In this document: one piece after another, positions 16,401 to 24,366 of the stretch | How the letters are laid out: each line of letters starts with the position of its first letter | How positions within the stretch are numbered: the stretch's first letter is position 1 | IMG/VR virus record: IMGVR_UViG_3300037261_000139 | Span: 1 to 29,149 of that record | Reading direction: 5' to 3' (one strand) | From: a virus | DNA length: 29,149 nt | Notes under the pieces: model-generated | What the model saw: the letters and a program-made list of their open reading frames with translations, nothing else | Database searches by the model: none | What the model was told of the DNA's origin: nothing | Made by a program: the position numbers and the translations under genes

Positions 16401-19400
16401 AATAATCCTGAGACTGAAAGTTTCACAATTCCGATCTATCGAAGGGCAATTGCCAATAACACGCAAGCAAATAATCCTTCTAATTTCAATGCATATGATG
16501 TCGATTCTGGCGCAACTGCACTGTTTGATGTTGCATTTTTGGATTTTGATTTCTCAAATTTCAAAGTTTTAATGCAGGCCAAAAAGGTATTAAAACAAAC
16601 TGCTGCCCAGACTGGTATTTTATACCGAGCCACTCGTTGGGGCCGCAGTGGAGAAAAAATCCAAATACGATATTCCTATCCCTCTGCTCCTAATTCTGCA
16701 ATCGGAAGTAATATTACCGTAGGACGATTTGTCGATATTAATTTAAACCTGCAAAGCGGTGCAGTGGCTCCTACTTCTATTGATCCCACTACAGAGTGGA
16801 ATGTTACTATCACTCCCAATACTCCCGTTGCCGGCGTAGATCAAGTAACTTACACCTGGAGCGGTGTTGGAACGGCACCCGCATTGACATTGCTCGGCGG
16901 CGAATATGTCAACATCACAAATCAAACGGAATTCGTTACGGCCAATACTGGTATTTATAGGGTATCTACCCAAGCCGGTTTTACTCCTACTGCGACTAGT
17001 TTTTCTATTCAACAACTTACTGGAACAGCTGTTGTTCAGAGTAATGTGGCTACCAATGTCATCGGCGCAATTACCTTTTACCAAGCTTCTCCGACAACGG
17101 CTGCTCAGATGGTCGCCTATGTCAATGCGAATCTCTTGGATATCACGGCTACTTTAGTAAATGATGGCGGAGTAACTGGCGCCGGAGTACTGACATTTAG
17201 CACCTATGAAGATAGCAATTTTACTGCTCCATATATTCAACTGGCTGACGGTATCAATTGGATTCAATCAAGTGATCTTATCGGAAGCCCAGAATTTACA
17301 TTCAAGGTTCCGTTAGCCTATTCTTTTGATGGCCCATCGAGTGCTTGGTATACATTTAATGCAATGGCCTATGGCCCCTCAAGTACTGGCGAAGAATTAA
17401 GAATTATTCCCACTACCCAAGATCAAGTGAGACGACTCATCTCTGTTTTGGCCGTTACTGGTTTTACAACTGAAGGAGATGTTTTAGTTGTTGAAAGAGG
17501 ATCTCGCTTAGAACTTACAACCATGGTTTTAGGAAGTCTCGGAGCTATTCAAATCATCGGCGGATACGGAAACGGATATCAAGTTCCAGTTTTAGATTCT
17601 GCTATTAGACTTGATAATACCTACATGATCGTTTCGGCCAATAGGATCGCTTCTGCCGGGATGCACAGTGATCAGTGGTTTAGACTCCAGGCCTCAATCG
17701 CTCAAGCAAAAGATGACGGATTTTCTTCCAATACTGGAGTTACAATTCAAAGTAACAATCCTGTAACGGGTAGAAGCCTTATCACATTATCTGGAAGAAC
17801 CCTGACCCAGAGATATTTTGGCAAACCCAGAAATTTCATCCGAACAGTCGGCGATACATTTAGGATTGAAAAACAAGGAGCCTTAGTCTGCCTTAGTTGG
17901 ACAGGTGTAGGTCCTAATCCACTATTTTCTACTTCTTTAAATTTCAATGATGCCGGCGGCGGAAACATCAACGTATATGCTTTGCCAAATTCAAATGATT
18001 CTCAATACATTATAGAGGGTGGAAGTGCCAATTTTACTGCACTTTCTATTGGAGATCTCTTCACGGTCTCGGGACTTCCTCAAGCAGGTAACAATGGAAC
18101 TTTCTTAGTCACCGGAGTTTCTGCTGATGGAACAGTAGTCGAAGTACTCAATCCTTTGGCTGAGAACGAATTTTCTAATGGTACGTTTACTTTCACTGGA
18201 AACTCTACCGCAGGAGATGCTTTCACTGTTGGCGCCACAATTCTAGTAGCCGGTACAGATTTCCCTATTGGCGGCACACAACAAATTACGGCAGCAAATT
18301 TAGCTACCGTTATCGGCGCTCTTGCCGGAGTGACAGCAACAGCCGTTGGAAGTGTCGTAACAGTAACGGCAACAACCGTTTCTGCTGACATTGCATTATC
18401 CTATACTGGTTCTCCCGTAGTTACAGTTAGTGGAGGAACTCCTGTTCCGGGCGTCGGCGCTGTTACGGCTCAAGCTGATGCACTGTCGGCCTACACCTCT
18501 TTGGCCGCTCTCACTTACACACCAATCGCATCTGACCTTGATGGACAAGTCCTGACAGCGGGTAACTATTCAGAATCTTCTGGAACCTTTAATTTGGCTA
18601 CTTCTGGACCCGCAACTCTTACTTTGAGCGGTTCAGCGACAGATGTATTCGTTTTCAAAGCTGCTTCTACCTTAGTGACTGGCGCTGGTGGAATTCCCAC
18701 TATCACCTTAACTGGCGGAGCACTCGCGAAGAATGTTTACTGGATCGTTGGCAGTTCTGCTACCCTCAATTCTGGCAATGCTGGAACTTTCCAAGGTAAT
18801 GTTATCGCACAGGCCTCTATCACAGATAGCCTTGGTGGAACAGTTAATGGTAGTTTAATCGCTCTTGTCGGCGCCGTAACATTGAGTGCCGCTACAAACG
18901 TAATTGCTCAGAATTCACCTTTACTGCTTTCTGCCGGATCATTCGCCATATTGGGTGCATCGGCGGTGACCAGTACTGGGTTTACAGTTCTTACTGGAAA
19001 TTTAGGTATCAGTCCCGGAACATCTATCACTGGATTTCCTCCCGGAACATTCTCTGGATCAGAACATATAAATGACACCAATACCGTTATCACCAGTGCC
19101 CTAGCCGGAGACGCATTCGTAGCTGGTGACTTCACCTCTTTAGTTGGAGTTCAAGAAGGTGATACGATGATCGTTGGAGCCCCATTCAATATTCTGAATC
19201 AGGGCAGTTATCGAGTCATCAGAGAATACAATAACAGTGTATGGTTTGAGAATCCTGATGTCATTGAAGAAGAAGTAAGTTTATCTGCCGTTCCCATTAG
19301 TATCACGTTCGACAATACGACTTCATTCAGCGTCACTTCCGTAAATGGAATTGAGCATTTAAGTTGGAATGGAATAGGTACAGAACCCTCATTCACAAAT

Positions 19401-20753
19401 GTTCAAGTTGGAGATCTTCTTAATTTTGGTCTAGACTTTGCCGTAGCAAACCAAGGAACTTTTGCAATCAGTAGTTTTGGCGGAAAACTTCCAGAGTTGA
19501 CTCAAATTCTAGTTCCTCCGGGTTCAGCATTTTCTTTGGTCGGCGCTGGCACATATTTTAATTTATATAGTGCCGGAAGTGTCCACAAAGACTATGTTTG
19601 GTTTAATACTGGCGCCAACACAGATCCCGCTCCTGTCGGATACACATCTGGAATAATGGTTCCCATTGTTATCGGAAATAACTCGACTCAAGTAGCCATG
19701 GCATTAGCGGCGGCAGTAAATGGTTTTGCCGGAGATTTCACGGCCACATCTACTGGAAACTTAGTAAATATTTCTACTACGGATTCTATCGAAACAACGC
19801 ACGCAACTAATTTCAACGTGCCCTCTCCTTTCGCAATTGTCATAACGCAAGCAGGAAGAAGAGCTTTCATAGAAGTAATTAATCCATCGATGGTTGTTCA
19901 ATCAGCGGTATTGGTGACAACTAGCTTTTTGACTGTCAACAGACCCCAATTACAGTTCTTTGAATATGAAGCAACTGTTCCAAATGATCTTTTCACCATT
20001 ACGTCTGGTGTTTTGGGCGCGACGAATCAGGGCAGCTGGCCTATTGATCAAGTCATCGACCAAAATACTATTATCGTGAATGCTATTCTGGCCCCAGCCA
20101 CTAATGTCAGCTTGAATGGCAATGAGAGCGCAGTTTTTGTAACTGAAGGTGTTCCTTACACAGGTTATAAACATGTGTTTTTAGTCGCTTCTCAACCTGG
20201 AGCCCCAACGAGAAATGATATCGTATTCGATACCAATGCTCAATACGAGAAAATAGACGAAGCTGCCGGTGTTCAGATGGTTTCTTTAGGTAAAGAAGAA
20301 TTCAGCACCAGTATCAGATTGGGATTAGACAGTTACAGATACAACACTGGTTTGATCGCAGAAGCCAATAGAATTATCTATGGAGATCCGAGAGATCCTA
20401 TCACATATCCTGGAGTCGGTGCTGCCGGCGCTGAGATTTTCGTTCAAGAGTCTTTGACCTTAAGAGTTCAGATCTCTCTTGTTGTTCGTCTCAATACTGG
20501 AGTGGCATTCTCTCAAATTATTACTCAGGTTAGAAGTAGCGTAAGTTCTTTGATCAACTCCAATCCTGTTGGCCAACCTATCGCGATTAGTTCTATCATC
20601 TCAGCTGTTAATGCAATTCCCGGTGTTCGCGCTATGGCAATCAGTAGTCCTCAATATGATTCTACTCACGACTTGATCTTTGTGGCTCCGAGTGAGAAAG
20701 CCAGAATTTTAGATCCTACTACAGACATCTCTGTATCGCAGATCGGGTCATAA
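13500..20753 (+). CDS. Giant baseplate J-like protein with inserted beta domains
   Basis: A 2417-aa protein; ordinary baseplate-J proteins are about 300-500 aa. The family core is split. The N-terminal part is at about 1-120 and 275-320, with DSETDDALRIRIKNALAS followed by TGLGTATAVESAVIGASP. The C-terminal part is at about 2224-2417, with GAEIFVQESLTLRVQISL and later SSIISAVNAIPGVRA. Between them lie about 1,900 residues of Thr/Ser/Ala/Gly-rich beta modules. These include repeats of a small module with N-x-G-x-Y/F, and a DUF3494 domain whose halves are in reversed order (about 1657-1872). The core forms the ring linking wedges around the hub; the insertions probably project outward and could bind cell surfaces. 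GGAG lies ten bases before the ATG, and two bases separate its stop from the next gene. Confidence 0.75.
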   Translation: MPNGPAPIAGIPNPQSYDQLNSDMLSTYAAKVGITDFNVGSAVTGFFETVALTTARASGDIFQILRDFSIDRATGDALKNLALENNVTPIVSAPASGPVNVVDTSFNKIATKIYAGANPPNVGSVTINVSDASLFTPTGSVYLGRGTPNVEGPLPYTLIVPVGGYFAITLSSPTTKFHNTGESVILAQGGNRAIPVNSIVVAPALGSNAAIQYSVIAPAVILDGETTVTGVQVTALTPGSAGNVPAGAIQSFASPPFTGATVANALPFVTGKDSETDDALRIRIKNALASTGLGTATAVESAVIGASPSDEQATVVSDNLILNASGAILYIDSGTGYEAKSTGVGLESIVDSALGGEQFFQLATGGRQAPVAKAFLQSTLSAPFDLIGGDTLAVTVGEVTYQHIFANSDFISPGGATAFEVTASINADTLLGFEATTAGNGEFVVIRANYEGNDSIQVVKPTTSGRDAAIQIGFSSNKVQTLRLYKNQIPLSKDGAEATVFTQSQALWSPAIANGDTLILAVDGTAPITYTVNDADFVATGLYSTVNATNSLASWVQVFLKKLTGVTTAIIGQQLTITSNLGANNRASIVIDPTSTLVTKGMFSTIIGLTSQGAASDFILSRNTAQFELIVPLVAGDKLSAGSNQTEARIQSASISGSSILFTTDAHVWLLIDNPGTIIPNGVAGNTVLVVSTPATNTIRYTSSNANAFVNVLPGDYVVIWSNELNVANRTEARVHANTANSLDIVVTAAEYAAAVPQSVVFVDGFVTLRSTLAPQRFRVSAGTLSLDQIVLELQSQTNEVTFSVQQEEFIVVRTNTKDTNGSLLVVTADTQGKLLLLPLYKFSTSQESLIAYLDSQTKDAQLPLFIHSTFAAGSFANPPDTFINSVTTTISFAGRDPNELLSMLHPYGAIKDEQPYGEYDQVTSIAGSVVGLQSEYLMHRVRIADRFYIANPLDFGSADTIVVILDNNPETESFTIPIYRRAIANNTQANNPSNFNAYDVDSGATALFDVAFLDFDFSNFKVLMQAKKVLKQTAAQTGILYRATRWGRSGEKIQIRYSYPSAPNSAIGSNITVGRFVDINLNLQSGAVAPTSIDPTTEWNVTITPNTPVAGVDQVTYTWSGVGTAPALTLLGGEYVNITNQTEFVTANTGIYRVSTQAGFTPTATSFSIQQLTGTAVVQSNVATNVIGAITFYQASPTTAAQMVAYVNANLLDITATLVNDGGVTGAGVLTFSTYEDSNFTAPYIQLADGINWIQSSDLIGSPEFTFKVPLAYSFDGPSSAWYTFNAMAYGPSSTGEELRIIPTTQDQVRRLISVLAVTGFTTEGDVLVVERGSRLELTTMVLGSLGAIQIIGGYGNGYQVPVLDSAIRLDNTYMIVSANRIASAGMHSDQWFRLQASIAQAKDDGFSSNTGVTIQSNNPVTGRSLITLSGRTLTQRYFGKPRNFIRTVGDTFRIEKQGALVCLSWTGVGPNPLFSTSLNFNDAGGGNINVYALPNSNDSQYIIEGGSANFTALSIGDLFTVSGLPQAGNNGTFLVTGVSADGTVVEVLNPLAENEFSNGTFTFTGNSTAGDAFTVGATILVAGTDFPIGGTQQITAANLATVIGALAGVTATAVGSVVTVTATTVSADIALSYTGSPVVTVSGGTPVPGVGAVTAQADALSAYTSLAALTYTPIASDLDGQVLTAGNYSESSGTFNLATSGPATLTLSGSATDVFVFKAASTLVTGAGGIPTITLTGGALAKNVYWIVGSSATLNSGNAGTFQGNVIAQASITDSLGGTVNGSLIALVGAVTLSAATNVIAQNSPLLLSAGSFAILGASAVTSTGFTVLTGNLGISPGTSITGFPPGTFSGSEHINDTNTVITSALAGDAFVAGDFTSLVGVQEGDTMIVGAPFNILNQGSYRVIREYNNSVWFENPDVIEEEVSLSAVPISITFDNTTSFSVTSVNGIEHLSWNGIGTEPSFTNVQVGDLLNFGLDFAVANQGTFAISSFGGKLPELTQILVPPGSAFSLVGAGTYFNLYSAGSVHKDYVWFNTGANTDPAPVGYTSGIMVPIVIGNNSTQVAMALAAAVNGFAGDFTATSTGNLVNISTTDSIETTHATNFNVPSPFAIVITQAGRRAFIEVINPSMVVQSAVLVTTSFLTVNRPQLQFFEYEATVPNDLFTITSGVLGATNQGSWPIDQVIDQNTIIVNAILAPATNVSLNGNESAVFVTEGVPYTGYKHVFLVASQPGAPTRNDIVFDTNAQYEKIDEAAGVQMVSLGKEEFSTSIRLGLDSYRYNTGLIAEANRIIYGDPRDPITYPGVGAAGAEIFVQESLTLRVQISLVVRLNTGVAFSQIITQVRSSVSSLINSNPVGQPIAISSIISAVNAIPGVRAMAISSPQYDSTHDLIFVAPSEKARILDPTTDISVSQIGS
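18468..19110 (+). other. Circularly permuted DUF3494-like domain (within baseplate-J protein)
   Basis: The C-terminal half of the DUF3494 fold comes first: AQADALSAYTSLAAL, then SGTFNLATSGPATLTL, GTFQGNVIAQASI and GSLIALVGAVTLSAATNV. The N-terminal half follows after only a few residues: SAGSFAILGASAVTSTG, then GNLGISPGTSITGFPPGTF and EHINDTN. The copy in the tail fibre (26158-26775) has the same halves in the usual order. The breakpoint falls around the helix that links the halves in normal members. Confidence 0.65.
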
Positions 20754-20755
20754 CA

Positions 20756-22678
20756 ATGCCAGTAACTACAGTAGCCCAACAATACGCACGGCTTAGGGCA
20801 TACCTAAATCCTTTCATTAAGGGACCAAAGGTCGATGCTGTGCTCACTGCGCTTGCCTCTGGCAATGCGGCCTATCTTGTCAATAATATTAGGGCCGTGA
20901 ATGATCAACTTTATATAGCTACGGCCTCTGCTCAATACTTGGATGCAAGACTCGCTCAATATGGCATTGTCAGACCCTCTAATGTTGGTTTGTCTGATGA
21001 CGTTTTTAGACAAATTGGTATTCAAGTAAAAAACAGAAAACAAGTCAGAGATCTCATGAATAATCTCCTGGATGCAATTTTTGGAGATGAATTCGTTCGC
21101 GCCAGTAGTTCTTCCAGTATGATCCAACCCTATAATTTGCAAGATGGGGATACCCTGACCATCAATTTCGATGGTACTGCACCAGTCACGGTCACATTTC
21201 ATACCGCACAATTCCAAAGTATTGCGGCGGCCACTGCTCAAGAAGTAGCGGATGCCATCGTAACAGATCTCAAGAATCTTGGATTTAATGGTACGGCCAT
21301 CGCGAAAGATGATGGAAATGGACCTTATGTTGAAATTATCAGTAACACTATTGGGCCTGCCTCTTCAGTAACAATTGAAGGCGGTAGCGCACAAAATGTT
21401 CTCGTATTCCCCTCGGTTGTTCCAGCTGGCGGTAACGGATCTACTCAGTGGACTCTATCATTACAACCCGGCGGCATTGTACGCTTCACTTGGACTGGAG
21501 GCGCGAGTCCTAATTTAGGACAAGTCCAAACTGGAAACTATGTCAATATTTACGGAGGTGGATTTACCGGATCTCCAAATGAAGGTAGTTATCCCATAAC
21601 CAATTCTATCGGTGGATCTGCCGGATCTTCTTATTTCGAGGTCCTCAATCCTTTGGGTCTTTCTGGAGTAGTTACGCAGGGATCTACGAATGCAATTTTA
21701 TTTTATAATCCTACAAAAGAGACTTTGAATAATAGAAATTCTTATGCTGCCATATATCAGGTTCAATCTCGTCTGCTCCAGATCTTTTTACCAGCTTCTA
21801 CTAAAGTCGTAAGACGAAGTAGGATTGGTTCGGCCCACATACATTTCCCTCCTCAAGGCACGTTCAAATTACTTCAACAACCCTTGACTGGAGAAGTATT
21901 TGAAATCACGACCACGGCCAGCGTAAAAGCCGGATCTGATTTTCAGATTGGGATCGATATTCCAACTACCGTATCCAATATGGTAGCTGCGATAAATCTC
22001 ATTCCTGGCATTTTGGCTATCGTGAATGATGGATCTAACTCCGATAATAATGATGAGAACATTGACACCGTATTGATTTTGAATCAGTCTTTGGCCAATA
22101 CTTTGGTTATTTTCTATTCAGGAATCAGAAATATTATCGCCAGCGGCCCAATAGGAGATAACACTTCTCTTGAACCTAATCAGCCGGGACCCTACACATA
22201 TGATTTGACTCAGCCATTTGTAATTAGCGCCATAGGGACAACTCTTAATCAAGAATTAGATGGGACAGATCCTAGAATCATACAGGTAAAAGACTCTTCT
22301 CAGTTCCCAGATGGCATCGGCTACATTATTTTGGGATATGGAACTAGTCATCAAGAAGGTCCGATTCCCTATATCGCAAGGCCCTCTAATACGACTCTTT
22401 TAATCAGTCCGGCCTATACAATTCAAAATGTCCATCCTCCGGGAACGGACGTTGCATATGTTGCCTCGAAGGCTCCGGTTGTTATCTCTCAGGATGGTTT
22501 AAGTTATCCTTTTTATCTTACTGACGTTGTTAGCGGCAGACTCTATGCGCAGAATTTAATTCAAAGTGTGGCAGCAACAGGCATCAATATCGTGTTCACT
22601 ATTCTTTACCCATCAGATATTGGTTTGGGTAAATGGGGTACTCCTGATTCGGAGAACCCTGTGATTTGGGGCGAATAA
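20756..22678 (+). CDS. Second baseplate/tail structural protein with J-like start
   Basis: A 640-aa protein starting three bases after the baseplate-J stop. The helical N-terminal region (about 1-115) contains LVNNIRAVNDQLYIATASAQ, then LDARLAQYGIVRPSNVGLSD, a pattern resembling the N-terminus of baseplate-J or gp6-type proteins. It then has modules also found in the preceding gene: DGDTLTINFDGTAPVTVTF (about 128-146), and a TWTGGASPNLGQVQTGNY module ending NEGSYPI and EVLNPLG (about 239-305). A further beta region with SSQFPDGIGYIILGYGTSHQ, again like a baseplate-J module, precedes the C-terminus. It probably pairs with the J protein in the baseplate periphery or serves as a fibre-attachment protein. 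Confidence 0.55.
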   Translation: MPVTTVAQQYARLRAYLNPFIKGPKVDAVLTALASGNAAYLVNNIRAVNDQLYIATASAQYLDARLAQYGIVRPSNVGLSDDVFRQIGIQVKNRKQVRDLMNNLLDAIFGDEFVRASSSSSMIQPYNLQDGDTLTINFDGTAPVTVTFHTAQFQSIAAATAQEVADAIVTDLKNLGFNGTAIAKDDGNGPYVEIISNTIGPASSVTIEGGSAQNVLVFPSVVPAGGNGSTQWTLSLQPGGIVRFTWTGGASPNLGQVQTGNYVNIYGGGFTGSPNEGSYPITNSIGGSAGSSYFEVLNPLGLSGVVTQGSTNAILFYNPTKETLNNRNSYAAIYQVQSRLLQIFLPASTKVVRRSRIGSAHIHFPPQGTFKLLQQPLTGEVFEITTTASVKAGSDFQIGIDIPTTVSNMVAAINLIPGILAIVNDGSNSDNNDENIDTVLILNQSLANTLVIFYSGIRNIIASGPIGDNTSLEPNQPGPYTYDLTQPFVISAIGTTLNQELDGTDPRIIQVKDSSQFPDGIGYIILGYGTSHQEGPIPYIARPSNTTLLISPAYTIQNVHPPGTDVAYVASKAPVVISQDGLSYPFYLTDVVSGRLYAQNLIQSVAATGINIVFTILYPSDIGLGKWGTPDSENPVIWGE

Positions 22679-23103
22679 TGGCACAGTCAATTATCCTTAC
22701 GGGTGCTTTGATAAAAATTTATTTGAACAATAAGCCCTACAACGTCATCAGAAATTTCTCTATGAGCGTAGATTACGGCGAGAGTGAAATTTACGGGATT
22801 GATTCATCCTATGCGCAAGAAATTGCGCCAGGCCATATTAGCGTCAGGGGATCTATCGGCGGGATTAGAGTAAAATATTCCGGAGGACTTCAGGCAGCCA
22901 ATTTAAGGCCTCTTTGGATCGATTTCGCGGCATCGCCCTACATTTCGATTCGAGTGACTGACAGATCAACCGGGGAAGATATCGTGTTCATACCCAGAGC
23001 CAAGGTCTTGAGAGAAAGTCATAACGCGCCTTCAAAGGGTGTTTATACCTTAAACTTTGACTTTGCTGGGATCGTTCCACTGTTCGCCCTCGACAGGTCT
23101 TGA
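22678..23103 (+). CDS. Tail-tube-like virion protein (141 aa)
   Basis: Start at 22678 forms TAATG with the previous stop; an upstream in-frame ATG at 22666 would overlap it by 13 bases. The beta-rich 141-aa protein includes VIRNFSMSVDYGESEIYGID, then IAPGHISVRGSIGGIRV, and SIRVTDRSTGEDIVF. This resembles the tail-tube/initiator barrel, including the DYG.SEIYGID loop and the conserved APG.xSVxGS strand. It may be a tube-like baseplate component rather than the main tube, because main tube genes usually lie upstream of the tape measure. Its last 54 bases overlap the end of the minus-strand exonuclease gene. Confidence 0.5.
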   Translation: MAQSIILTGALIKIYLNNKPYNVIRNFSMSVDYGESEIYGIDSSYAQEIAPGHISVRGSIGGIRVKYSGGLQAANLRPLWIDFAASPYISIRVTDRSTGEDIVFIPRAKVLRESHNAPSKGVYTLNFDFAGIVPLFALDRS

Positions 23104-23706
23104 AATCTTATATTCTAGCGGCCCTTTAGGCATTTCGATTTGAATCACCACGGGTGGATTCAAAGCTCCCCTGAGCATATGTGCCATTTTGATGAACGCA
23201 TAGAAAGTATTCACCGAGTCATCTTTTCCATCGTGGGGATTTCCAATAAATACCATACCGAGTGTCTCAAGACATTTGGCTAATCCAGCCTTAAGACTCT
23301 TGTCATTGGCAAGCATCAGAGTTTGAAAAATTGTTTTTGCGTCAAAGAAACGAATCCCAAAATCCCACCAAGTATCTGGTCCAGGCGGCAACATGGCCTT
23401 AACCTGTTCTTTTAAGACCCTCATATCACCTTGACCCCAAGCAATAGTCTGTTTGTGGCACTTGTGGTGACGACGAAATTTCCTTAGATCTTCGTAGGCT
23501 TCGACCAAGGAAACACCAGCATCGTTCATTTCCTGAGTGATCCCGGTCAGCTGAGTGATGAATTCTGTAATAGGCTCATCGATTTTTACCATCCGAGAAA
23601 AAGTCTCAATGACTTCCCCAGTACGGATCTTGCCGGCGCAGGCGCCAATTTGGATAATTTTGCCCGACGGCTGGTTCATCTCAAGGTCTACTGAAAGTAC
23701 GTTCAT
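23050..23706 (-). CDS. DEDDh 3'-5' exonuclease (DnaQ/RNase T-like)
   Basis: A 218-aa exonuclease that degrades DNA or RNA from the 3' end using two metal ions. The three family motifs are visible: ExoI SVDLEMNQP (D7, E9), ExoII AWGQGDMRVL (D94), and ExoIII PHDGKDDSVNTF (H158 and D163, with the His of the DEDDh subgroup). LTGITQEM between motifs I and II is also typical. The C-terminal 50 residues are an extra tail, encoded partly in the antisense overlap with the tube-like gene. It is the last gene of the minus-strand cassette; its ATG overlaps the stop of the small gene before it. Possible roles are end trimming, RNA turnover or degradation of host nucleic acid. Confidence 0.85.
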   Translation of the reverse strand: MNVLSVDLEMNQPSGKIIQIGACAGKIRTGEVIETFSRMVKIDEPITEFITQLTGITQEMNDAGVSLVEAYEDLRKFRRHHKCHKQTIAWGQGDMRVLKEQVKAMLPPGPDTWWDFGIRFFDAKTIFQTLMLANDKSLKAGLAKCLETLGMVFIGNPHDGKDDSVNTFYAFIKMAHMLRGALNPPVVIQIEMPKGPLEYKISRPVEGEQWNDPSKVKV

Positions 23707-23879
23707 TTTCTATGATCCTTTTTCTTGGGTTTCTTTACCCCATGTTTTTTGTAGCATTTTCGATTCTCCCCTTTATTGGGAGGGCAAAGGGAACAGCGCA
23801 ACTGCCCACGTTCCAACCTGTTTATTACAGTTGGATTGGTTTCATGTTTCAGTTGTTCTTTGGCCCTTTTCAAACTCAT
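23703..23879 (-). CDS. Small basic Cys-containing protein (58 aa)
   Basis: Reads MSLKRAKEQLKHETNPTVIN, then a CSLCPPNKGENRKC cluster, then KKHGVKKPKKKDHRK. Both ends overlap neighbouring genes as ATGA: its start with the lysin stop and its stop with the exonuclease start. These paired overlaps strongly support a real gene. The CxxC...C cluster with a Lys-rich tail resembles the other small phage protein at 1361-1513 and suggests nucleic-acid binding, which is inference. Confidence 0.65.
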   Translation of the reverse strand: MSLKRAKEQLKHETNPTVINRLERGQLRCSLCPPNKGENRKCYKKHGVKKPKKKDHRK

Positions 23880-24316
23880 TTTTTTCTCGCATACTTCGTT
23901 TCAAAACAGTTTAGGTTATCTCCAATGCTTTTGGGAAGCTTTTTCATCACGCATCGGATATATTTTATATTCTTGGGCATCCCCGGATGATACTCACTCT
24001 CCATGAAGGAGCCGGCATTATAGGCGGCAATTGCTTTGCAAGAGTCACCCAGGTATCGTTTATACTGATACTTTAAATATGTGGCCGCCCACTTTGCGTT
24101 CTCTTTTGGCTCCATAAGGTCTGCCGACGTACCATCAAAGCCAAGTTGTTGGGCTGTTCCCAATTTTACCATACAAATCCCATAACTGGGGGTTCCACCG
24201 TCATTTTCCCAGATCGTATTTTGAAGCCCGGTCTCGTGAGTACAGATAGCCAAAAGAATGGCGCCGGAAACTCCAACTTTTTTCGCAGCCAATAAAATAA
24301 TTGCAGAATAGTTCAT
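23876..24316 (-). CDS. Lytic transglycosylase (SLT/GH23) lysin
   Basis: A 146-aa peptidoglycan-cleaving enzyme of the soluble lytic transglycosylase fold. Catalytic Glu28 lies in ICTHETGLQN; SYGICMVKLGTAQQLGF (44-60) is the family's SYGLMQ-type motif with IC in place of LM; and AAYNAGS (97-103) is the conserved end motif. No signal peptide is present. The start at 24316 is chosen because GGAGG lies four bases upstream and the frame begins directly with the first SLT helix; a longer frame to 24367 has no such site and would run through the promoter. It may act as endolysin or tail-associated muralytic enzyme. A strong promoter and two operators lie just upstream. Confidence 0.8.
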   Translation of the reverse strand: MNYSAIILLAAKKVGVSGAILLAICTHETGLQNTIWENDGGTPSYGICMVKLGTAQQLGFDGTSADLMEPKENAKWAATYLKYQYKRYLGDSCKAIAAYNAGSFMESEYHPGMPKNIKYIRCVMKKLPKSIGDNLNCFETKYARKK

Positions 24317-24332
24317 AAAACCTCCATTCTTC

Positions 24333-24361
24333 ATTATACTGTGATTACGGTAGGAAGTCAA
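24333..24361 (-). promoter_or_regulatory. Consensus sigma70 promoter for the lysin-exonuclease cassette
   Basis: On the minus strand TTGACT (24361-24356) is followed after exactly 17 bases by TATAAT (24338-24333). One mismatch from the full consensus with ideal spacing makes this the strongest promoter seen in the window. It would start transcription about 10 bases before the ribosome site of the lytic transglycosylase gene. Two palindromes overlap or flank it. Confidence 0.8.
24337..24352. promoter_or_regulatory. Operator copy 1, overlapping the -10 region
   Basis: TACTGTGATTACGGTA, an imperfect dyad matching the perfect palindrome at 24367-24382 at all but two positions. It covers the start of the -10 box and most of the spacer, so a bound protein would block RNA polymerase. 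Confidence 0.7.
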
Positions 24362-24366
24362 AATCA

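Noticed and set aside
23555-24006. Several overlapping plus-strand frames rich in Phe/Leu/Ser
   Set aside because: They are antisense to the exonuclease, the basic Cys peptide and the lysin, all supported by motifs and ATGA overlaps; no ribosome sites.
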